From a bacterium (GTDB lineage Bacteria; Gemmatimonadota; Gemmatimonadetes; Longimicrobiales; RSA9): a stretch of 51,571 bases of DNA. Positions within the stretch are counted from its first letter, which is position 1. Each line of letters opens with the position of its first letter. Location of the stretch: contig QGVH01000025.1 in the NCBI GenBank assembly GCA_003242735.1, positions 1-51,571 on the forward strand, in the 5' to 3' direction. This document shows, piece after piece, positions 42,065 to 50,993 of the stretch. The notes below the pieces were generated by a model. It did no database searches, was not told the DNA's origin, and saw only the letters and a program-made list of their open reading frames with translations. The translations under genes were made by a program, and so were the position numbers.

Positions 42065-43333
42065 ATGGTCGGTATCGAGACGCGACGTACCGCTGGAGAA
42101 GCTGTCGGGCTGGTGCTCCTGCTGTGCGCGTCGGGCGTGGGCGCACAGGAGCCGGCGGTCCTGCCCCTCGAGACAGAGCAGGTCGTCCACGCCCGCGAGT
42201 TCGGCAGGCCGTGGGCGCTCGAGGTCGGGCCGGACGGCCGGCTGTACGCGACGTACCCGGCCCGACGGATCATCCGGATCGTGGACCCGGCCACCGGCTC
42301 GATGGAGACGGTACCGCTCGCAGCGGTTGCGCTGGACACCTTCCCCGCGGGAATCGGGTGGACGGAAGGCCGGCTCTGGGCAACGGATCTGGGGAGTACG
42401 ACGGACGTGGTCTTCGGGCCGGGCTGGAGCGTCGCCCGCTCCTTGCCCGTCGTGCAGACCGGGCGTTCAGGTGAGATCCTCGGTCGTGACGTCCTGCGCC
42501 TGCTCCCGGGCGACCGGCTCGTGGTCGCGACGACCGCGTCGGCCATGGCGATGGCGGCGGCGAATCACGAGTTCGATCGGATCGCGGACCTGGTTCCCGG
42601 TCCGCTCGCCCCTTCGGAGCCGGTCCCGTTCCTCCCCATCTGGGTAACCGCGCCCGACGGCACGGTCCTGGCCACACCCCTGCGCCTGTCCACGCGTCAC
42701 CATCTCACGGTGCTCTTCCGGATGACCGGCGAGCCGCCGGGAGTCAGGGGCGTCACGTTCGCGGTGCAGCCGTTCGCCGACCACGACCTGTTCGACATTG
42801 ACCATTGACGCGACCGGCACGAACGCGGTCGTCGTCGACCGGTCCATCCCGGGTCCGGGCTCTCCGCCGGCGTTCACGGTCCACTGGGTCACCATGCAGG
42901 GAGACACGGTGCGCTCGTGAGCGTACGACCACGACCCGATTCCGTTGCGCGAGGAGTGGATCGAGGATGCGTCGCGGGAGCAGGAAGAAGCCACACGCTC
43001 GCTCGACGGCGTCCGGGTCGACAGGGAAGCCTTTTTTCCTGTCGCCGTGGCTCCCGCCGGTGACGGACGTGCACGTCGGAACCGACGGCTCGGCGTGGCT
43101 GCGCCGGGAGGACGTTCCGGGGACGAGCGTCGTTCGATGGGAGATCCTCGGGCCAGACGGCGAGCGGGTGGGAGTGGTCGACGTTCGCCGCACCCTCTCG
43201 CTGCGCGCGGTCCGGGGGGCTGGAGGCCTGGGCGACCGAAGAATCGGAGGGAAGGGCGCAGCACCTGTGGCGGCTGCGGGTCCCGGCGCCCCGACCGTGG
43301 ATCGGCGAGCCCTCCCTGACCGGGGGGCGGTGA
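42065..43333 (+). pseudogene. second secreted beta-propeller gene, decayed
   Basis: ATG 42065 begins an intact-looking start with signal peptide (AVGLVLLLCASGVGAQ) and blades GRPWALEVGPDGRLYATYPA, IGWTEGRLWATDL and FLPIWVTAPDGTVLATPL, running to a stop at 42808. Coding then continues one base out of frame (TIDATGTNAVVVDRS), crosses an in-frame TGA near 42918, shifts at six T (43032-43037) into TDVHVGTDGSAWLRRED, and shifts again at six G (43214-43219) into WATEESEGRAQHLWRL, ending at TGA 43331. The end marks a protein of about 420 residues. Two shifts lie in homopolymers, so sequencing error cannot be ruled out for those; the in-frame TGA is harder to explain that way. Confidence 0.8.
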
Positions 43334-43361
43334 ACCTTCCCCGACCGTGGGCCGGTGATCC

Positions 43362-43943
43362 CTACCGCCGATCCGGGAACCCGAACCCCGCGCGCACGAG
43401 CGGCTTCCGGCGTCGCATCGGCTGCCAGCCGGCGCGCACCTGCCGCGGTTCTTCCACGGTCACGAACGCCTGCGGGTCCCAGCGGTCCACCTCTTCCAGC
43501 ACCTCGGGGATCTGGCGCCGGCGGAGAACCGTGTAGACGACCTCGACCGGCCCCTGCTTGCCGTGGCCCGCGAACTCGGTCACGCCGAACCCCCGCTCCC
43601 GCAGCGCCTCCGCCAGCTCCACGCCGCCGTGGGTCGAGATGATCCGCACGGTCGCGAGGCCGAACGCGAGTTTCTCCTCGATCCACAGGCCGACGTAGGT
43701 GCCGGTCGCGAATCCGCTGGCGTAGCCCAGCACGTGCCACACGCTGTCGAGGTTCCGGATCGCGCTGCCCACCGCGACGATCCAGACCGTCACCTCGAAG
43801 AAGCCGAGCACGGGCACGATCATGCGGTGGTTGCGCACGGCCAGCAGCACGCGGAGCGTCGAGATGGAGACGTCCACGATGCGCAGGCAGAAAATGAGCA
43901 CCGGCCCCCAGGGACCGGCGAATATGGGATCCAGGCCTTCCAT
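43362..43943 (-). CDS. UPF0316/DUF2179-type membrane protein
   Basis: A 193-residue protein. The N-terminal half has three hydrophobic segments (WGPVLIFCLRIVDVSISTLRV; MIVPVLGFFEVTVWIVAVGSAI; VLGYASGFATGTYVGLWIEE) and the C-terminal half is a soluble ferredoxin-like domain (VRIISTHGGVELAEALRERGFGVT, VEVVYTVLRRRQIPEVLEEV) as in DUF2179. This is the UPF0316 layout; function not known. ATG 43943 was taken since the first membrane segment follows at once; the in-frame stretch upstream is charged and lacks a ribosome site. It is divergent from the patatin gene. Confidence 0.82.
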   Translation of the reverse strand: MEGLDPIFAGPWGPVLIFCLRIVDVSISTLRVLLAVRNHRMIVPVLGFFEVTVWIVAVGSAIRNLDSVWHVLGYASGFATGTYVGLWIEEKLAFGLATVRIISTHGGVELAEALRERGFGVTEFAGHGKQGPVEVVYTVLRRRQIPEVLEEVDRWDPQAFVTVEEPRQVRAGWQPMRRRKPLVRAGFGFPDRR

Positions 43944-44219
43944 CGATCGTTGGCGTGATTCGTGATCCCGGCCCGCGGGCGCGCGGCGCTGCCCTGGCCG
44001 CGTGCAGGCGGGCGATCCGACCAAGAAGATAACCTGCGTTCACGCACGGGCGAAGGGGCACGCGTCCGGCCCGGTGCGGCCCGTTCTCGCCCGTCTGGGC
44101 CGGCGCGAGACACCTGGCGTACATTAGGGGGAGGCGGATGCGGCGCCACGGAGGCCGGCACGGCCCGCGACGCGGTCTGCCCCGCGACGTCGCCCGACGG
44201 AGAGCACACGACCCGCAGC

Positions 44220-45398
44220 ATGGAAACCGAGAACGCCCACGACGCAGCGAACGCCGCCCGGCGCCCCGGCGAGCTCGCCATCGCACTCACCGGCGGCGGC
44301 GCCCGCGCCGCCTACCAGGTGGGGTTGCTGGTCTGGCTCGCACGTCGGTTCCCCGACCTGGAGGTGCCGATCCTCACGGGCGTCTCCGCGGGCGCGGTCA
44401 ACGCCGCCCACCTCGCCGCCCACCCCGGCAACTTCCGCGCGGCCGTCTCGGAGTTGGCCCGGATGTGGAGCGACCTCACGCCCGAGGACGTCTTCCGCGT
44501 GGACACCCGGTCCCTCGCCGGTCAGATCGGCCGCTGGGCCGCACGCCTCACCGTGGGCGGGTTCACCCGCACGCCGACCGTGCGCGGGCTCGTGGATACG
44601 ACGCCGCTCCGCCGCCTGCTCGAGGACGTGCTCGCCGTCGCGGAGAACGGCGAGATCGTGGGGATCGCGGAGAACCTGCGCCGCGGCCGGCTCAAGGCCA
44701 TCGCGGTCAGCACCACCAGCTACGGGACCGGCCGCTCCGTCGCATGGGCGCAGGGCCGCGAGATCCACGCCTGGGAGCGCCCCGACCGGGCGGGCATCCA
44801 GACCGCGCTGACGGTGGACCACATCATGGCGTCCGCCGCACTCCCGATCTTCTTTCCCGCGGTCCGCCTGGGCGATGACTGGCACGGCGACGGCGGCATC
44901 CGTCTCTCCGCGCCGCTCTCGCCCGCGCTGCACCTGGGCGCCAGCCGCATCATCGCCATCTCGACCCGCCACTCGCCCTCGCTCATCGAAGCCGCGACGC
45001 CGGTGACCGTCGGCTACCCGCCGCCCGCCCAGGTGCTGGGCGTGCTCATGAGCGCGATCTTCCTGGATGTCCTCGACCAGGACGCGCTCCGCCTGGAACG
45101 GCTGAACCGCCTGCTCCGGCGCCTGCCGGAGGACCAGCGGGACGGGCTCCGGATCGTGGACCTGCTCGTGCTCCGGCCGTCCCGCGACCTGGGCCGCCTC
45201 GCCCGGGACTACGAGCCCCGCCTGCCGGGTGCGTTCCGCCTCCTCACCCGCTCGCTCGGCACCCGGCAGACCCTCAGCCCCGACGCGCTCAGCATGGTCA
45301 TGTTCCAGTCCGACTACCTGCGCCGCCTGATCGAGATGGGCGAGGCGGATGCGGAGGCGCGGGCGGAGGAGATCGAACGGTTCGTGAAGGGGGAGTGA
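44220..45398 (+). CDS. patatin-like phospholipase
   Basis: A 392-residue patatin-fold lipid hydrolase with all four landmarks: oxyanion GGGARAAYQ (25-33), nucleophile S56 in GVSAG, ASAALPIFFPAV near 204-215, and the DGG motif (D224) completing the Ser-Asp dyad. It would cleave fatty acids from phospholipids or other acyl lipids. No signal peptide or membrane segment is seen, so it is probably cytosolic. ATG 44220 has only a weak ribosome site (GGAGAG too far). A possible -10 TACATT at 44120-44125 lies upstream without a good -35. It converges on the peptidase gene. Confidence 0.92.
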   Translation: METENAHDAANAARRPGELAIALTGGGARAAYQVGLLVWLARRFPDLEVPILTGVSAGAVNAAHLAAHPGNFRAAVSELARMWSDLTPEDVFRVDTRSLAGQIGRWAARLTVGGFTRTPTVRGLVDTTPLRRLLEDVLAVAENGEIVGIAENLRRGRLKAIAVSTTSYGTGRSVAWAQGREIHAWERPDRAGIQTALTVDHIMASAALPIFFPAVRLGDDWHGDGGIRLSAPLSPALHLGASRIIAISTRHSPSLIEAATPVTVGYPPPAQVLGVLMSAIFLDVLDQDALRLERLNRLLRRLPEDQRDGLRIVDLLVLRPSRDLGRLARDYEPRLPGAFRLLTRSLGTRQTLSPDALSMVMFQSDYLRRLIEMGEADAEARAEEIERFVKGE

Positions 45399-45414
45399 GG
45401 CCGACGCGGGCCGC

Positions 45415-46608
45415 TCACCTCCCCGGCGGCAGGGTCCGGTCCCAGCCCAGCGCGTTGTACTTGCGGAGCACCTCCAGCACCCGGTCCAGCGGCAGCGCCT
45501 CGACCGTGCCGTGATGGCCCTCGGTCGTCGTCGCCTTGAAGAGCGAGTTGTAGATCGCCTCCTCAGTGGCCTCGGCGACCGCCTGGAACAGCGGGGACAT
45601 GGCGTCGTTCGGCAGGTCCTGGACCGTGCGGGGCGCCTCGCCCTCGCGCCGGCGCACCGACTCGGCGGTGGAGAACGCCAGCACGTAGTCGCCGGAGCCG
45701 TTGCTCATGGTGGCGCCGGTGCGGGCCAGGCCGACGAGGGCGCGGGCGGCCAGGCGCTCGAGGTTGCGGGAGTCGAGCGGCGCGTCCGTCGCGACGACGA
45801 TCATGATGCTGCCATCGGCCGATTCGTCGAGCGCGCCGTCGTCGCCGCGGGAGAGCTGCCGCTGGAAGGAGAAGCGTCCCAGCTCGCGGCCGACCGGCGC
45901 GCCGTTGATGGTGAGCACGCCGCCGTAGTTGCTCTGGACCAGGACGCCGACGGTCCAGCCGCCGAGGGAGGCGGGCAGCCGCCGGGAGCTGGTGCCGATG
46001 CCGCCCTTCCAGCCGAACGCGACGGTGCCGGTGCCGGCGCCGACGGCGCCCTCCTCCACGGGCCCGGCGGACGCGGACTCCAGCGCGCGGCGAACGTGCT
46101 CGGGCCGGATCGGGCGGGCGCGGATGTCGTTCAGTGTGCCGTCGTTGGTCTCGCCGACGACGGGGTTGATGGACCGCACGTTCTCCATGCCCGGCTGCTC
46201 CAGGAGCCACTGGACCATGGCGTCTGCGGCACGCCACACGCACAGCGTGCAGGTCAGCAGGATCGGCGTCTCCAGCTCGCCCAATTCGCGGACCTGCGTC
46301 ACGCCCTGCAGCTTGCCGAACCCGTTGCCGACGTACACCGCGGCGGGCACGCGCTCGCGGAACGGGTTGCCGCCGTGCGGCAGGATCGCGGTCACGCCGG
46401 TGCGGATGCGGTCGCCCTCGCGCACCGTGACCTGCCCCACGCGCACGCCCGGAACGTCCGTGATCGCGTTGAGCGGGCCCGGCTCCATGATGCCCACGAC
46501 GACGCCCGCCTCGCGGGCGCGCGGGCGCTGCGTTTCCGGGGTCTGACCCATGGCGCTCGTGATCGGGAAGAACAGCACCGTGGCAAGGGCGAACAGCGTT
46601 CGTCGCAT
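45415..46608 (-). CDS. P1-family (DmpA-like) aminopeptidase, exported
   Basis: A 397-residue self-processing N-terminal nucleophile hydrolase. Signal peptide: LFALATVLFFPITSAMGQ. Family blocks: NAITDVPGVRVGQVT (47-61), PVVGETNDGTLNDI, GAVGAGTGTVAFGWKGGIGTSSR (188-209 region) and GVLVQSNYGG. The chain is expected to split between G266 and S267 in DGSIMIVVATDAPL, freeing S267 as nucleophile, as in DmpA and BapA, which release N-terminal D- or beta-amino acids or act on small peptides. ATG 46608 is preceded by AGGAGCTGG. It is part of a minus-strand run but well separated from the ferredoxin gene. Confidence 0.93.
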   Translation of the reverse strand: MRRTLFALATVLFFPITSAMGQTPETQRPRAREAGVVVGIMEPGPLNAITDVPGVRVGQVTVREGDRIRTGVTAILPHGGNPFRERVPAAVYVGNGFGKLQGVTQVRELGELETPILLTCTLCVWRAADAMVQWLLEQPGMENVRSINPVVGETNDGTLNDIRARPIRPEHVRRALESASAGPVEEGAVGAGTGTVAFGWKGGIGTSSRRLPASLGGWTVGVLVQSNYGGVLTINGAPVGRELGRFSFQRQLSRGDDGALDESADGSIMIVVATDAPLDSRNLERLAARALVGLARTGATMSNGSGDYVLAFSTAESVRRREGEAPRTVQDLPNDAMSPLFQAVAEATEEAIYNSLFKATTTEGHHGTVEALPLDRVLEVLRKYNALGWDRTLPPGR

Positions 46609-46750
46609 CGGGGTCCAGCTCCTGTCCTGCCGCCGGAACGTGGCGTGGCGGCGTTGGGTCGCGCGGCTGCGCCCGCCGTCCCTCGCGGCTGGAACGTCGC
46701 GCCGCGGCCCGGTGGTCGTGGTTCGAACTGCGAGCGTGGGGCTCTGTGGA

Positions 46751-47176
46751 TCACGCCCGCTCCGCGGCCAACCGGTGGACCATCGCGGCGAGGGTCGGGA
46801 TCGGCACGCCGGTCGGACAGACCGCGGCGCATTCGCCGCAACGAGTGCACGCGCCCGCGCTGGCGTTCGCGAGCGCAGCGCGGTCGATGGAGCGGGATGG
46901 GCCTACCACGAACGTCCACGCCTCGGCCCAGGCGCTGGCCGGCGCCTCGCGGAGCGCCGGGCAGGCGAGCGAGCACAGGCCGCAGCCGATGCAGACCATG
47001 AAGGCCGGGTAGGCCTCGCGCTCTGCAGGCTCGAGCGGGACGTGGCCCTCGGGCAGCACGGCGCCGAGGAAGCGCTCGGCGTCCCTCCCGCCGCGGAGCG
47101 CGCGCACCGGCAGCGCCAGCACGTGCAGCGCGAAGCGGTAGGCCAGGTTCAGCCAGGCGAAGGCGCGGCCCCTCAC
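46751..47176 (-). CDS. two-cluster ferredoxin, GlpC N-terminal-like
   Basis: A 141-residue protein with two [4Fe-4S] motifs, CIGCGLCSLACP (62-73) and CTRCGECAAVCPTG (109-122), each ending in Pro. It has a short N-terminal helix of hydrophobic character (FAWLNLAYRFALHVLALPV) that may sit at the membrane. Arrangement and length resemble the N-terminal part of GlpC or HdrC-type iron-sulfur proteins that pass electrons between a flavoprotein and quinone. The GlpB-like gene lies directly upstream on the same strand (gap about 75 bases), which supports an electron-transfer role. GTG 47176 is the start. Confidence 0.85.
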   Translation of the reverse strand: MRGRAFAWLNLAYRFALHVLALPVRALRGGRDAERFLGAVLPEGHVPLEPAEREAYPAFMVCIGCGLCSLACPALREAPASAWAEAWTFVVGPSRSIDRAALANASAGACTRCGECAAVCPTGVPIPTLAAMVHRLAAERA

Positions 47177-47250
47177 CGCGCGCGCTCCGCTCGCCGGGTC
47201 GCGAGCGCGTGCGCTCGACGCATCCGCTCCATGCGGAGAGAATAGCCCGG

Positions 47251-48405
47251 CTACGCCTGCGCCGCCATGTCCGCCGCCGCTCCGCCCATCGCCCAGCCGT
47301 CCACGGCCGCTTCCCCCAGACCCAGACGGGCGGTTTCGACGCCTGCGCGGATCGAGCCCGCCACCCGCACGTTGGTGTAGACGACGTCGCCCCGCCGGTC
47401 CACCGGCCTGCCGCTGCCGTCGTCCCGGACGCCGGCGCCGAGCAGCGGCTGCGGCGCCTCGCGCTCCGGCCGCGTGAGCGCGAGCGGCTCCGGCGCGTCG
47501 AACGCGGAGCCGAGGTGCTCGACCCAGACCGGGCAGCCGAGGGCCGGCTCACGGAGCCGCGCGTCCGCGACGATGCCGCCGCCCACGAACTTGCCGGTCG
47601 CGAGGACGACCGCCCGTGCGGCGAGGCGCAGCTCCGCGCCGTCGTCGGCTCGCACCCGCACCGCCACGATCCGGCGGCCCGCCACCTCGGGGGCGCCCGC
47701 TCGGCCGGCGACGACCTCGACGCCGTGCGCCTCCGCGGCCGCGAGCAGCGCCCGGTCCAGGCGCCAGCCCGGCACGGACGGTGGGACGCCCAGCATCTCG
47801 CCGACCGGCACGCCGGCCGCCGCGGCCAGCGTCCCCCGCACCGCCTCGCCCTGCTCCAGCCCGAGGACCGGGGGCAGGATCGCCCGTGTGGCGCCGGTCT
47901 CGCGCACCGCGCGGGCAAGGGCGTCTGCCAGTGGGCCGGGCTCGCGCTCGAGGGTGGCTGCCAGTGCGATCGGCGACCACCCCGCTGGAGGAGTCAACGG
48001 GCCGGCGTCCAGCGTCGCGACGGCGAGTCGGACCCGGGCGGCGTCGCCCCACAGCCGGGCCAGGGCGGGCGCCGTGAAGCCGGGCAGGCCGAGGATGCCG
48101 CACACGAGCGCGCCGTCCTCGAGCACGGCCGCGGCCTGGGCCGGGGCGGCGAGGTCGTGGCGGCGGAGGTCGCCGTGGGGGTGCGGCAGCGGCCCGGCGG
48201 GCGGCTCGTGCGGGAGCCCTGCGGCCTCGAGGGCGCGGCCCAACCCGGCAGGCATCGGGCCGCGCCAGCCGCCGGCCGCCAGCGCCGTCGCCCCCGGGCC
48301 CGCGCGGACCAGCGCCACGCGCCGGCCCCGGGCCGCGGCGGCCAGTGCCGCAGCCACGCCCGCGGCGCCGCCGCCGATCACCAGGACATCGAAGGAGCGT
48401 GTCAC
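47251..48405 (-). CDS. FAD-dependent protein, GlpB-like
   Basis: A 384-residue flavoprotein. FAD-binding motif: DVLVIGGGAAGVAAALAAAARG (6-27, Gly-x-Gly-x-x-Gly) and VVLATGKFVGGGI further on (about 295-307), with a typical end RAGVETARLGLGEAAVDGWAMGG. The lengths and the late ATGKF-x-GG motif recall subunit B of anaerobic glycerol-3-phosphate dehydrogenase, and the ferredoxin downstream resembles subunit C; the catalytic subunit A is absent here. Start GTG 48405, with no clear ribosome site. The very long minus-strand frame beyond it is antisense to ctaA/ctaC. Divergent from ctaA. Confidence 0.75.
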   Translation of the reverse strand: MTRSFDVLVIGGGAAGVAAALAAAARGRRVALVRAGPGATALAAGGWRGPMPAGLGRALEAAGLPHEPPAGPLPHPHGDLRRHDLAAPAQAAAVLEDGALVCGILGLPGFTAPALARLWGDAARVRLAVATLDAGPLTPPAGWSPIALAATLEREPGPLADALARAVRETGATRAILPPVLGLEQGEAVRGTLAAAAGVPVGEMLGVPPSVPGWRLDRALLAAAEAHGVEVVAGRAGAPEVAGRRIVAVRVRADDGAELRLAARAVVLATGKFVGGGIVADARLREPALGCPVWVEHLGSAFDAPEPLALTRPEREAPQPLLGAGVRDDGSGRPVDRRGDVVYTNVRVAGSIRAGVETARLGLGEAAVDGWAMGGAAADMAAQA

Positions 48406-48594
48406 GGCGGGGAGAATAGGGAGCCGGGCGGGGGGAGGCGAGTGGCGCGCGGCCTGCGGCCGGGCGGCGCGGCCCGGCCCCCTGGCGCGCGGGGCGCGGG
48501 CGGACAATATTACAAGCCACACACCGACTTGGGTTTGCGACGATGACGACGGGGCGCGCCGCGGCGCGGCCCCTGTGACCCGGAACCACGACCG

Positions 48595-49587
48595 ATGCCC
48601 ATAGACACCGTCGCGCGCGCGGCGCCACCCTCGCCGGCGGGAGCTCCGCCCGCGGACCCCGATCTCCGCAGCTTCAGGCGCCTCGCCGTAATCACAGCCA
48701 TCTACATCTATCTGCTGATCGTCTTCGGCGGCACCGTGCGCATCACCGGCTCCGGCATGGGCTGCGGCGACGACTGGCCGCTCTGCAACGGCCAGCTCAT
48801 CCCGACCATGAGCCTGGAGACGTTCATCGAGTGGATGCACCGGCTGCTGGCCGCGGGGCTCGTCTTCCCCTTCATCGCGCTGGCGGTGCATGTGCTCCGG
48901 CGCCGCGGCAGGCCCGGCTACGCGGGCCCCGGCGGCGTCGCCCGGCCCCTGGCGCTCGCGATCGCGCTCCTCGGCGTGCAGGTCATGCTCGGCGCCATCA
49001 CCGTGTGGCTGGAGCTGTCCGCCACGGTCACGGCGCTGCACTTCGTGACCGCCGCCACGATGCTCGCGTGCGTGGTCGTCGCCGCGATCCGCGCCGGTGC
49101 CCCGGGCAGCGGGCACGTCGCGGCGGGAGACGCCGAGCAGACGGCCACGCGTTCGCGCTCCGCCGCCGCGGCCCTCTTCGCGGCTGCGCTGGGGTTCCTG
49201 GTGATCGGAATGGGCGCGATCACGGCCAACACCGGCGCCGCGCCGCTGTGCCAGGGGTTCCCCCTGTGCAACGGCCAGGTCGTGCCGGTGGGCGGGCCGC
49301 TGGTCCACGTCCACTGGACGCACCGGCTGCTGGCGTACCTGCTGGCGCTCCACGTGGTCGGCTCGGCGATCCGGGCCCGGGTCGCACCGCCGGCGGTCCG
49401 CAAGGCCGTGTTCGTGGCCGTTGCGGCCGTCGCGCTGCAGATCGCGGTGGCCGCCGCGCTGGTGCTCGCCCACCTGCCGCGCTGGCTGCAGGCGCTGCAC
49501 CTGGCCGTGGGCGCCGCGGTCTGGGTCTCGCTGGTCGCGTGGGCCACGATCGCCAGGCGGCACGACCGCGCGGCGCGCGTGGCTTGA
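48595..49587 (+). CDS. ctaA: heme A synthase
   Basis: A 330-residue eight-helix membrane enzyme that oxidises the C8 methyl of heme O to make heme A for cytochrome oxidase. It is built of two similar halves: GMGCGDDWPLCNGQLIP with EWMHRLLA (first), and PLCQGFPLCNGQVVP with HWTHRLLAY (second), supplying paired His ligands for two hemes, and HFVTAAT and ALHLAVGAAVW for the other two. The two Cys in each CxxxxPxC-type loop are typical of CtaA. ATG 48595; the preceding 190 bases contain an AT-rich patch near 48508-48520 that could hold a promoter for either strand. The oxidase genes follow. Confidence 0.95.
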   Translation: MPIDTVARAAPPSPAGAPPADPDLRSFRRLAVITAIYIYLLIVFGGTVRITGSGMGCGDDWPLCNGQLIPTMSLETFIEWMHRLLAAGLVFPFIALAVHVLRRRGRPGYAGPGGVARPLALAIALLGVQVMLGAITVWLELSATVTALHFVTAATMLACVVVAAIRAGAPGSGHVAAGDAEQTATRSRSAAAALFAAALGFLVIGMGAITANTGAAPLCQGFPLCNGQVVPVGGPLVHVHWTHRLLAYLLALHVVGSAIRARVAPPAVRKAVFVAVAAVALQIAVAAALVLAHLPRWLQALHLAVGAAVWVSLVAWATIARRHDRAARVA

Positions 49588-49680
49588 CCGCGGTTGTCGC
49601 GAGTGATAATCTGTCGCGCTGCAATCGGTCCAAAACCATTCACCCGCCGCCCTTCGGGCAGGATGATAGAGAAGGAAGGG

Positions 49681-50886
49681 ATGCCCCTGCGCACGGAAAG
49701 AGTCCGCCCGCTGGCCGCACTCCTGCCGATCGTCGCTGTTTCTCTGCTGGCCGCCTGTTCGGGTGAGTACCCGCAGACGACGTTCCGGCCCGTCACGGAG
49801 TTCGGCGCGGCGATCAACGACCTGTTCACCGGCGTCTTCCGCTGGACGATGCTGGTGCTCGCGGTCGTGTGGGTGGTCCTGCTGTACGTGGTGCTGCGCT
49901 TCCGCCGCAGGCCCGGCCAGACGCCGCCGCCGCGGACGCACGGCAACGCGATGGCCGAGATCCTCTGGACGCTCGGTCCTGCGGTGATCGTGGCCCTCAT
50001 CGCGGTGCCGACGATCCGGACGGTGTTCTTCACGTACCGGGAGCCGAGCCCCGACGCGCTGGTGGTGGAGGCGATCGGGCACCAGTGGTGGTGGGAGTTC
50101 CGCTACCCGGACCTCGGCGTGGTCACGGCGAATCAGTTCGTGCTGCCGGTCGGCCGTGAGGTCCACATCCGGCTCAGCTCGGCCGATGTGCTGCACAACT
50201 TCTGGATTCCGCGGATCGGCGGGAAGCGTTACAACTACCCGGTGCAGCCCCAGACCGAGGTGCCGCCCTCGAAGGTGAACTCGCTCACCTTCACGATCTC
50301 GGAGCCGGGCGAGTACTCCGGTCAGTGCGCGGAGTTCTGTGGCATCGCGCACGCGATCATGCGCAAGCGCCTGCTGGCCGTGAGCCCGGAGGAGTTCGAC
50401 GCCTGGGTCGAGCGGATGCGCGGGCCGGCGCAGGAGGTCGCGGCGGCGCCCGCTGCCGAGCAGGTGGCCGGAGCCGGTGAGACCGGCGAGGCCGGTGGGC
50501 AGGAGGAGGCCGCTGCGTCGCAGCAGGCCGTGGCGACGTCGGCGCCCGCGTCGGCCGCCGAGCCGGCGCCCGGCTCGCTCGAAGCGCAGGGGCGCGACAT
50601 CTTCCTGCGGAGCACCTGCGTCGCGTGCCACGCCATTGCGGGAACACCCGCGCGCGGCGCCCTCGGGCCGAACCTGACGGGCTTCGGCTCGCGCTGGGCC
50701 GTGGGCGCGGGGGCCCGGCCGAACACGCTCGAGAACGTGATCGCGTGGATCAAGGACCCGCAGGCGATCAAGCCCGGCGCGCTGATGCCCGGCACGCAGA
50801 AGGCTGCGCCGAACGGCTTCCCGGCGACCGGGCTGTCTGACGAGGATGTCCGCGCCGTCGCGGCGTATCTGCTCAGCCTGAAGTGA
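49681..50886 (+). CDS. ctaC: cytochrome c oxidase subunit II fused to cytochrome c
   Basis: A 401-residue lipoprotein. Lipobox LLAAC (C26), two membrane helices (about 55-73 and 93-115), CuA domain with HQWWWEFRYP, H172 and the full CuA ligand set C216-x-E218-x-C220-x3-H224-x2-M227. An Ala/Glu-rich linker (250-300) leads to a cytochrome c domain with CVACH (313-317) and axial M369 (GALMPG). The fusion is typical of the caa3 type and lets the enzyme take electrons directly from a bc1-like or soluble donor. ATG 49681 has GAAGGAAGGG right before it; ATG 49663 would place the signal farther in. Confidence 0.96.
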   Translation: MPLRTERVRPLAALLPIVAVSLLAACSGEYPQTTFRPVTEFGAAINDLFTGVFRWTMLVLAVVWVVLLYVVLRFRRRPGQTPPPRTHGNAMAEILWTLGPAVIVALIAVPTIRTVFFTYREPSPDALVVEAIGHQWWWEFRYPDLGVVTANQFVLPVGREVHIRLSSADVLHNFWIPRIGGKRYNYPVQPQTEVPPSKVNSLTFTISEPGEYSGQCAEFCGIAHAIMRKRLLAVSPEEFDAWVERMRGPAQEVAAAPAAEQVAGAGETGEAGGQEEAAASQQAVATSAPASAAEPAPGSLEAQGRDIFLRSTCVACHAIAGTPARGALGPNLTGFGSRWAVGAGARPNTLENVIAWIKDPQAIKPGALMPGTQKAAPNGFPATGLSDEDVRAVAAYLLSLK

Positions 50887-50993
50887 TGTCCACCGGCCGC
50901 GGCAGGAGGGCTGCCCGGCCCGCCACGCTCGCAGCGCGACGGGTCGGGGCCTCGCCCCGCGGCCGGTAACACTGAAACGAGAGACCCGCTACC

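Noticed and set aside
47251..50631. 1126-codon minus-strand frame
   Set aside because: Only the first 384 codons at the 3' side (glpB-like) carry a family signature; the rest is antisense to ctaA and ctaC with Arg/His/Gly-rich low-complexity content.
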